64,000 bases of DNA from Haberlea rhodopensis. Taxonomy: Eukaryota; Streptophyta; Magnoliopsida; Lamiales; Gesneriaceae. Positions 57,101 through 64,000 of this stretch are shown here, one piece after another. Where the stretch lies: assembly GCA_907163345.1 (NCBI GenBank), contig CAJQUN010000003.1:12442821-12506820 (forward strand), read 5' to 3'. Numbering within the stretch: position 1 is the first letter of the stretch; the number at the start of each line of letters is the position of its first letter. A program made the translations under genes and the position numbers. Below the pieces are notes generated by a model. It searched no databases. It was given only the letters and a program-made list of their open reading frames with translations, and was not told the origin of the DNA.

Positions 57101-58084
57101 CCCGAGTTCGTAATCCACCTTGACTATCGCTGTAATTTACTTGCCAACACCTCACAGTCACATTCTCCTACCTCGGGTCCTTTACAAAACTATCTTTCGT
57201 ATGCACACTTGTCCTCTACCCATGCAGCATATGCTCTTGTCTATTCACAAAGAACCCTCGTCCTATGATGAAGCTGTGCATGCCAGCATTGGAAAGATGC
57301 TATTTCTTCTGAACTTGCTGCTCTGGAGTCTAAGAAAACATGGACAATCATACATTTACCTCCTGGGAAGAGAGCTATCGGTTACAAGTATGTTTTTAAA
57401 GTTAAACTCAAGTCTGATGGATCCATTGACAAACACAAGGAACACTTTGTGGCCAAAGGAGATACGCAGCGAGAAGGCTCTGATTACACTGAAACCTTTA
57501 GCCCAATTGCTAAGATCACTACTGTTCGGTCCATATTAGTTGTTCTTCTGTTTTGGCTGGCATCTCCATCAGTTAGATATACACAACTCTTTTCTTAATG
57601 GTCGATTGGACGAAGATATTTATATGACTATTCCCTCGGGATTCCAGCCAAAGGGGAGTCTTACACCAACAATTCACCGCTGGTATGCAAGTTGCACAAA
57701 TCCATTTATGGATTGAAACAGGCATCGTGGCAGCGGAACTCAAAATCCACGACATCTCTCCTATCAATTGGTTTTCAACAATCAAAGTCGGATTATTCAT
57801 TGTTCACCAGGAAAAATGAAGCGTGCTACATAATTATTTTAGTGTACGTTGATGATATCATTATGGCATGTGACAACATGGAACTAATTGACTCAATTAA
57901 GGATTTTCTACACAGTCGGTTCAAGGTTAGAGACCTAGGTGTCTTGAAGTATTTTCTTGGATTGGAGATTGCAAGATCCTCCAAAGGAATCCATGTTTCT
58001 CAAAGAAAATACATGTTTGAATTTGAAGATGCTCGTTTGCTTGCTTACAAGGCTTCAGAAACTCTTATGGAGCATAATCACAAG
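57101..58084 (+). pseudogene. Element F reverse transcriptase, truncated
   Basis: Fragments include ALESKKTWTIIHLPPGKRAI, GYKYVFKVKLKSDGSIDKHK, SDYTETFSPIAKITTVRSIL, LHKSIYGLKQASWQRNSKS and the catalytic ILVYVDDIIMACDNMELIDS. It then runs to YFLGLEIARSSKGIHVSQRK and ASETLMEHNHK. Element G begins exactly there, so RNase H is displaced beyond the window. Confidence 0.85.
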
Positions 58085-58343
58085 TGATAAGTGTCATATT
58101 GGCACTTATATTCATACATGTTTCTCGTCATTTTTGTAATGATTCTCGGACAATTTCACGCTCTTGGGGTATATTTTTGTATAATTCCAGGAATCCAATG
58201 AAAGTGCGAGAATTGCTCAAAATACCCCAAATATCGAATGAAAGGTGGAAAAGAACGAAACGAGCCAAATCATTGGAAAGAGGGTGAGAGTTCTCGAGTC
58301 GGGATGAAAAATATGACATGCAATCTATCTCAACAAGACAGAC

Positions 58344-58482
58344 GATCGATCTTCTCTCGGGCAGTAAGCTGATGAATTTTCTGGAACAGCAAGCGATCGA
58401 TTGACTACCAATTGGAGATCGATCTCCTCAGAACATAAGGCAAGAAGTGATCGATCACTTAAAGATTGGAGATCGATCTCTA
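58344..58482 (+). promoter_or_regulatory. GATCGATC palindrome module, element G LTR
   Basis: One leading box is followed by CGGGCAGTAAG. Then come two pairs 22 bp apart with flanks different from other elements but still symmetric: GGAGATCGATCTCC and AGTGATCGATCACT. The last box ends at 58478, 87 bp before the TATA box. Confidence 0.68.
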
Positions 58483-58565
58483 TCCGAATCCTGCGTGAAT
58501 TTCTTTCCTATTTCAGAAGTTGGACCATCCATCTTGCCTTATTTTCCATGGGCTCGTCTCCCCAA

Positions 58566-58573
58566 TATAAAAG
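58566..58573 (+). promoter_or_regulatory. TATA box of element G LTR
   Basis: TATAAAAG in the context CCAATATAAAAGGGG is a strong plant-type TATA box at the expected LTR position. Confidence 0.65.
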
Positions 58574-58810
58574 GGGAATATCTAGCACAAAGAAGGACTT
58601 TGATCATATTTAACCCTAGAGATTGGGAGGAGCCGCCATACACAAGTGGAGGGATCCAATCAACGCAGCTAGAGACAGAACACCAGATCAATGCAAGGAG
58701 CCAACGTCTAGCGTTTATGCGTTTGTTTTGGTTTTATATTCAAATAACCAAAGTTGAACGATCCAGGGAGTTTCTACACCTTGCACTAATGGGTCCTTTT
58801 CATTTTCAAA

Positions 58811-59140
58811 ATCTATGTGTGATTTAGGTGCAAGCGTTAATTTAATCCCTTTGTTGTTTTCAAAAGACTGAGTGTAGGAGGGCTGAAGCCCACTCTAGTT
58901 TCATTGCATATGACAGATAATTCCATCACTTATCCTCTATGAATAATTGAGGACGCGCCAGTGAAGGTTAATGATTACATTTTCCCTGTGGATTTCCTTG
59001 TATTGGACATTCCAGAGGACGTGGACATGCAGCTGATACTTGGGAGGCCCTTCTTTGCTTATGGGATGGCACTGATTAATGTTTAAGAAGGGAAGTTAAT
59101 CCTCTGTGTATGAGATGAACAAATTACTTTTGATATGTTT
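58811..59140 (+). pseudogene. Element G protease remnant (Athila type)
   Basis: The text SMCDLGASVNLIPLLFSKRL has the Athila form of the aspartic protease site (DLGAS). It is followed by KPTLVSLHMTDNSITYP and IEDAPVKVNDYIFPVDFLVL, then MQLILGRPFFAYGMALINV. One stop separates the blocks. The gag that should precede it is deleted, because LTR-like DNA runs to within about 100 bp. Confidence 0.82.
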
Positions 59141-59299
59141 AAAACCCCACTACACGCACACAATTCACACACATGCTTTATTATTGATGAAATAAGCATT
59201 TTGCCTGTTGATATAGTGCAAGGAGAGGCAAAGTGCGAGTGGAGAACAAGCAAGAGAATAAGGAAGATAGCCATGGCAAGATAAAGAAGAGGGCCAAGA

Positions 59300-59560
59300 A
59301 AAATAAGAAGGAGAAAAGGATGTTGTACGAGGGAGACGTTGTTGAATTCCTTAAAACTCCACCACCTCGTATTTTTCAAAGCAAGCTAAAGGCTTAATGG
59401 GTTTGACCATTCATTGTTACTAAGGTATACCCGCATGTAGTCATAAAGGTAAGTGATCATATTCTAGGCACTTATGTCGTTAATGATGAGAGATTGATGC
59501 ATTACCCAGTAGATTCCAGAGATTCGTGCTCCACAAACCATCCCAACCTTTGAGGGAATG
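59300..59560 (+). pseudogene. Element G integrase C-terminal remnant
   Basis: Fragments FQSKLKA, PFIVTKVYPHVVIKVSDHIL, GTYVVNDERLMHYPVDSRDS correspond to the C-terminal end of Athila integrase, where the family has a GPF.VTKVFPHG motif and ends with RLKHY. RT, RNase H and the integrase core are absent, a large internal deletion. Confidence 0.65.
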
Positions 59561-59639
59561 GGGTAATAAGTCCAGCTTGGGACTATAAAGCAAGAACTAA
59601 CAACAGGTATTCCGTTGTCCCTAATTTTCAATCTTATTC

Positions 59640-60214
59640 CATTGAGGACAATGTAATGTTTAACTTTGGGAGAGTAGTGAGTCGTTGATTGATTGTTTTT
59701 CTTGAGTAGCTACGAATATTTAGATTAGTCTTGATCTTGAATTGTCCTATGAATAGCATACAATTTTTTTTATGGTGTAGTTGGCTAAAAGTATAAACTC
59801 TATGCCATGATGCTACTAGTTTTACTCTACATATGGGTTGAGTCTTGATGTTTGTAGACATGTTTTGTATATCTTGAGTTTAGTTGACATGTTGAAAATG
59901 AGGAATATTTTGAGCATATTGAGTCATGAACTTGTTGATTGCATTTAGTGTAGTGATGATATGTATGAACTTCATGACATGTCTTGAACATCTTAGAGTT
60001 CTCGTAGAACCTATTTGAAGACACTGATGCGAAATTTTATAGTTACGAACTTGACTTGTAGAGGATCTAGGCAATCTTTGGACCGTTTGAGCCTTTCAAG
60101 CTTACATAGTTCACATAATTCTCTAGTGTCCCCATTGAGCCTCATTGTAAAAGAATGGTGTTTGTCATGCATACGTTTAGACCACAATCAACATTCGTTC
60201 ATAAACTCGTTATA
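59640..60214 (+). other. Element G internal purine tract and 3' domain, part 1
   Basis: ATTGAGGACAATGT and AACTTTGGGAGAGT (59662-59675) match the position of the internal tract in A, B and C. The blocks GCGAAATTTTATAGTTACGA and CAATCTTTGGACCGTTTGAG follow, also seen in B. The hAT then interrupts. Confidence 0.65.
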
Positions 60215-60620
60215 CTTACCCCTATAGATGTCAAACGAGCCGTGCCGGGCTAGATGTCAAACGGGCCGTGCCGGCCCGGCACGGCCCGCAAATCCTTGCC
60301 GGGCCAGCACGGCCCTTTAACGAGACGGTCGTGCCTGGCACGACCCGTCTCCTTATTTGGCTGGCCTGGCACGGCCCATAGGCCCGTGGCCTATGGGCCG
60401 TGCCACGGGCCGTGCCGTGCTGGCACGGCCCAAATCAATTTTTCTATTTTTTTTCTTTTTTTTTTGTTTAATTTTAATTATATAAATATAATAATATTAT
60501 AAAAATATAGATTGTTACAATATACTTGTAAAATAAAAATTTATTGACTACAAATTGAAAAACTACAAATTACATTGAACAAAAGTAAATAATAAATTGC
60601 AAAAGAGTTTAAAAAATATG

Positions 60621-62632
60621 CTAGTTTTCTTCATTTTCATCCGAAGAAACATCATGTCCTCCCAAACCTTGTAAGCGGCTATCAGCATCCAACCAATCCT
60701 TTAAAAGAATACACATCTCCACAGTGTTTGGTTTCATTCTACTTCTTTTTTCATCAATGACTCTTCCACCTACACTAAAACAAGACTCCGATGGAACTGT
60801 GGATATCGGAGGAGTTAGTAGATCACGTGCCATTATGGAAAGTACTGGCCAAAGTCTATCATTGTCTTTCCACCATGCCAAAACATCAAAAGTTTTTAAT
60901 TCTTGTTCACTGAAATTTATGACTTGGTTTAGATATAACTGAAGCTCAGTAAATGAAGATGTATTAGAATTAGAGCTAGAAGAAGCGGAAGTAGTGTCTT
61001 GTCTTCTTCTTAACATTGTCCACACAGAACCCTTACCACTACTAGCACCACTACTACCACTTTCTCTTACTGGAGTTGCTCTAGAATTATGTAACGAATC
61101 ATATAAAGAAAACAAAGCAAACAAACATTTATTAATGCGCTCTTTCTCTTGATTAATATTAATATTTTCATAAGCCATGTTGGTGTAATAAGATTCTATT
61201 ATAATTTCTACACTATATAATTTTAATCTAGGATCCAGATTGATGCCAAGCAATTCAACATAGGAATAGTTTTCCAGTATTTTTTAAATTTATACTCCAT
61301 TGGTTCGACAATACCTGTAAAAAACGGATCAGATCTATGTAATGCAAAACATTCACTAATTTCATAAATTTTATTCAAAAATATCGAAGAAGTTGGATAA
61401 TAACAGCCCGAAAATAAATTGGTAGCATCATAAAACGGTTCTAAAAAATTACAAATATTAGAAGCAATTTCCCAATCAGTTTCATCAATATGAAAATGTT
61501 CGGCCATCCTTTCATTAAAAAATAAAGTGATCACATTTCTATAAGGTAAACATGCTTGCAATATTAAATATGTCGAATTCCACCTATTAGGAACATCATA
61601 AGGAAAATCTTTATAATTCATACCATGAGAAATACATAAACTTTTGAAGTCTTGTTTTCTAGCAACTGAACCATTAAGAAATTTAAGAGTAGTCTTTATT
61701 TTTTCTAAATGAAGCTCAAGTGGTTTCAATCCATCTTGCACACACAAATTTAAAATATGACATGCACAACGAATATGAAAAAGATCACCATTTAAAATTG
61801 GTTTCAAATAAGTTTTTAATATAGTAATTGCAGCAGTATTATTAGTTGCATTATCAAATGAAATAGAGAAGATTTTATTACTAATATTATATTCATTAGT
61901 AACTTGCATAATGGCATTGGAAATAACTCCACCCGTATGAGGCCAATCAATTTTTGTGAAACCTAAATTTTTTTTATGTAACACCCAGTTATCGTCAATC
62001 TAATGTCCTGTAACACAGAGATATGATGCATTGCCAAGATAAGTTGTCCAAATATCACTTGTTAGTCCTACTTTCGATGAAAGATTACCTAAATACGTAA
62101 TTAAATTTGCTTTATATTCATTAAAAATTGTGAATGCATCCGATTTAATAGTATTCCTTGAAAATCGTTTATGTTGAGGTTGCAAACCTAAATGAATATA
62201 ATTAGTGAATTTGGCATCCGCCCCCATTGAAAAAGGTTTCTCCGCCTATACGATGTATTTAGCTAGTTCTCTCACATCTCTTTCAACATTATAAGTGAAA
62301 ATACCTAAACTTGAACTACTACTACCAGTACCGAATTGTGAAAGAGTAGTTTGGTTACCATCAGTTGGTTCTTTTTCATGTTTAGCCATGTGTCTTAGTA
62401 AATGACCTGTACCACCAGAAGAAGCATATGCATAATCTTTTTTACATTTTTTACAAACTGCCATTGATCCATTTCCCTCAACATTTTCTACATCGAATAG
62501 TTGTCATACATTGCTAGTTCTTTTTTTTTTGAAGTTCTTCTACTTGATGATTGAATATTTGGTGTGCTTTCTTCATTTTCTTGGAATTGATCGATTTCAT
62601 CATCATAATTCACATTATAAGATGAATCGGCC
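60621..62632 (-). pseudogene. hAT transposase (BED finger to hATC), inactivated
   Basis: From the ATG at 62632: an acidic N terminus (MADSSYNVNYDDEIDQF), then a BED zinc finger with VCKKCKKDYAYASSGGTGHL and LRHMAKHE. The RNase H-like catalytic region follows (KVGLTSDIWTTYLGNASYLC, IFSISFDNATNNTAAI, FHIRCACHILNLCVQDGLKP, DVPNRWNSTYLILQACLPYR). The C-terminal hAT dimerisation domain holds DVLAWWKDNDRLWPVLSIMA, RDLLTPPISTVPSESCFSVG and RVIDEKRSRMKPNTVEMCIL. Breaks: a shift in an A-run near 62525, TGA for the BED tryptophan near 62507, stops near 62247 and 61999, and a shift near 61240. Otherwise the full length of the family is present, which implies loss of function fairly late. Confidence 0.92.
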
Positions 62633-62845
62633 ATTATATATATAGACTACAATTATGAATTATCTAATGCAACAAATATAAAAGTTACCAAATATTTGCT
62701 AGGAGGAGTGTTGGCTTTGTTGCTTGTGCTTGTCTTGGCAAACGTAAGATGAATTTCTTTCTTCTTGTGAACAAATTGAGAGTATAGCGTCTCAAGTATA
62801 TAGAGCTTACAGATTAAGAGGATAAAATGTTTCCTCAACATACAC

Positions 62846-62854
62846 ATATATATA
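62846..62854 (-). promoter_or_regulatory. Likely TATA box of the hAT transposase
   Basis: On the minus strand TATATATG follows a T/A-rich stretch. It lies about 70 bp downstream of the last GATCGATC box and about 215 bp before the transposase ATG. Confidence 0.5.
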
Positions 62855-62921
62855 ACAACGAAATATTTTTTTTTTTTTAAAAAATGCCGTTGAACGTCTA
62901 GTTTTCTGACCGTTGGACATT

Positions 62922-63065
62922 GGCGATCGATCGCCATTTTTGTGGCGATCGGTCGCCACCCCCCTGTATTTTGCTTACTGCCTCTAGGCGATCGATCACC
63001 TTTTTTGTGGCGATCGATCGCCACCCCTGTATTTTGCTTACTGCATCTAGGCGATCGATCGCCTG
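62922..63065 (-). promoter_or_regulatory. GATCGATC palindrome module upstream of hAT transposase
   Basis: There are five boxes: two pairs at 22-bp core spacing and a single one. Flanks are extended and symmetric (TGGCGATCGATCGCCA, GTGGCGATCGATCGCCAC, AGGCGATCGATCGCCT). On the minus strand, CTAGATGCAGTAAGC and CTAGAGGCAGTAAGC follow two of them. One core has decayed to GATCGGTC and one flank to TCACC. Confidence 0.68.
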
Positions 63066-63258
63066 GTAAAAAAAAATAGAAACAGTGTCGTGTCGTGCCG
63101 TGCCAGCCCACGGGCTGGCATGGCTTGGCCCGGCACGACCCATACTCCGGGCCGTGCTTGGCACGGCAGGGCACTGTAGCAAAACATGCCGTGTCGTGTC
63201 GCTCCGCGTCGTGCCGTGCCTCGTGCCGTCCGCTCCGTTTGACATCTCTACTTACCCC

Positions 63259-64000
63259 TATGAGCCTAAAATGAATTTCCACTTTCACCCTAAGGGAGTA
63301 TAATAAAAATCTCATTCAACGCATTTAATTGATATATTGGTGAGGAGTTTATTGCAAGATGCTTGATGGATGAGATGATTGTGATTACAAAGAAAAGTAA
63401 AAAATGCCAAGAAAAAAAAAATATTGAAAAGCATTGAGGAAATTGGTGAAAATAAGGAAAAAAGTGGCACTAAGCTTGGTGTTTCATGTTATGATTGTTA
63501 TTTAGATATCTAGTCCCCTATTGACTAGATGTCTCCCACAAGAAAGAATCCAAAATCATACATTACAAGGAAAAGAATAGTTCGAGTTGTGCTTGAATGT
63601 GAATGTATATGTTATACTCTCTTCCTTGTATTTATCCTACCTTTTTCTTTGTAGCCGACACCTAGGCCCGACATTACAAGCTTATTAAGTCCTTTTGATC
63701 CGAGTCTAGGAAATGACTACCATTAGTGGAGATATTGTCTGAAAAGAAGGCTTATGGGATGCTCGATGATAATCTTGACTGTTATTAATAACACTATTTG
63801 ATCTATGAAGATTGCACAATACTTGACAATAGCACACACGCACGTTCCAAGTTTGATGCATGTTGCTTGATTTAAGAGAAAACACTTTTTGTCTAACTTT
63901 TGGATTGACTCTCGTTTGTTGTATGAGTTAAATTCCAAAGATAAACATTTGAGCACGAAATAATCTATGTCACCTATCATTTGTGAACTTCAATGTTTTT
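63259..64000 (+). other. Element G 3' domain, part 2
   Basis: The DNA continues collinearly with element B 3' domain: the AAGGGAGTATAAT segment (63292-63304), the GTTATACTCTCTT segment (63611-63623), GACACCTAGGCCCGACATTA, CGAGTCTAGGAAATGACTAC. It runs off the window before any PPT or LTR. Short frames here are not coding. Confidence 0.65.

Larger units (their letters stand above)
27911..58084 (+). mobile_element. Element F: decayed Copia element, outermost in the nest
   Basis: The fragments of F are a putative 5' LTR (27911-28310), a tRNA-iMet-like primer site (TGGTATCTGGAGC at 28312), the start of gag up to 28748, then, after element E, gag through RT at 54786-58084. F is cut again at 58085 by element G and no 3' LTR is in the window. 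The joined gag segment across E reads smoothly from SWLLNSVS toward LQGSLSINEYF-like text, which shows that E inserted into F gag. Confidence 0.8.
60223..63250 (-). mobile_element. hAT transposon (3028 bp) with decayed transposase
   Basis: It has an 8-bp TSD CTTACCCC (60215-60222 and 63251-63258). The left end reads TATAGATGTCAAACGAGCC. The right end, read in reverse, is TAGAGATGTCAAACGGAGC. Both subterminal regions are packed with GCCGTGCC/GGCACGGC repeats. The left terminus is repeated 26 bp inward (TAGATGTCAAACGGGCC at 60251). The transposase is on the minus strand. A GATCGATC module lies upstream of it. Confidence 0.95.
58085..64000 (+). mobile_element. Element G: decayed Athila element, continues past the window
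   Basis: It starts TGATAAGTGTCATATTGG directly after the F RT frame (left 5 bp ACAAG). A GATCGATC cluster and a TATA box are followed by protease text, an integrase C-terminal remnant, an internal purine tract, the hAT, and the conserved 3' domain shared with A, B and C. Gag, RT and most of integrase are missing. The 3' LTR is outside the window. Confidence 0.8.

Noticed and set aside
5868..63245. Several open frames rich in Ser-Ile-Asp-Arg or Asp-Arg-Ser (for example at 5868-6059, 8854-9149, 13940-14206, 18216-18494, 34331-34597, 45499-45702, 51785-52174, 62898-63245)
   Set aside because: They are translations of the GATCGATC palindromes, open in several frames and on both strands at once. 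No codon or domain support.

Overview
This is nuclear DNA from a flowering plant, most likely a eudicot. No complete host gene is visible. The window is a heterochromatin-like stack of LTR retrotransposons, solo LTRs, a miniature LTR element (TRIM), a possible SINE, and two hAT DNA transposons. Evidence comes from target-site duplications (TSDs), primer-binding sites matching plant tRNA-Asp and tRNA-iMet, polypurine tracts (PPTs), TG...CA termini, and recognisable gag, protease, reverse transcriptase, RNase H, integrase, chromodomain and hAT transposase segments. Every transposon coding region carries stops or frameshifts. I cannot name the species.

Layout. 1-3108: non-coding LTR-like DNA with internal duplications and GATC-rich minisatellites, ending in a SIRE-like LTR edge on the minus strand. 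4699-18630: two gag-only, Athila-type elements (A and C) head to tail on the minus strand. They share one outer TSD (GACAC), and element A holds a solo chromovirus-type LTR (8167-10146). 19042-26735: an inverted LTR fragment followed by element D, a large LTR element with a coiled-coil ORF instead of gag/pol and a 350-bp TRIM inside it. 26736-27910: low-copy-looking DNA with a SINE-like sequence and one exon-like block. 27911-58084: a decayed Copia element (F). Its gag is split by a second Copia element (E, 28749-54780, TSD AATTG). E in turn holds a solo LTR (I, 32485-43328) containing a full chromovirus (H, 33737-42284, TSD CGACA), a gag-only Athila-type element (B, 45334-51601, TSD CTAAG) with a 680-bp hAT inside its 3' LTR, and a second solo LTR (J, 51678-53129, TSD GAAAC). 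58085-64000: a decayed Athila element (G) interrupted by a 3-kb hAT transposon (60223-63250, TSD CTTACCCC).

The most unusual signal is a shared cis-module. Pairs of GATCGATC-centred palindromes are spaced 20-22 bp start to start, and are often followed 5-9 bp later by a GCAGTAA/GCAGAGA-like word. The module occurs in Athila-type LTRs of several subfamilies, in chromovirus LTRs, and upstream of the hAT transposase. Where a clear TATA box exists it lies about 70-90 bp downstream of the last palindrome. The number of boxes differs by one 20-22 bp unit between the two LTRs of single elements. This looks like a promoter-proximal regulatory module acquired by, or converged upon by, unrelated transposons.
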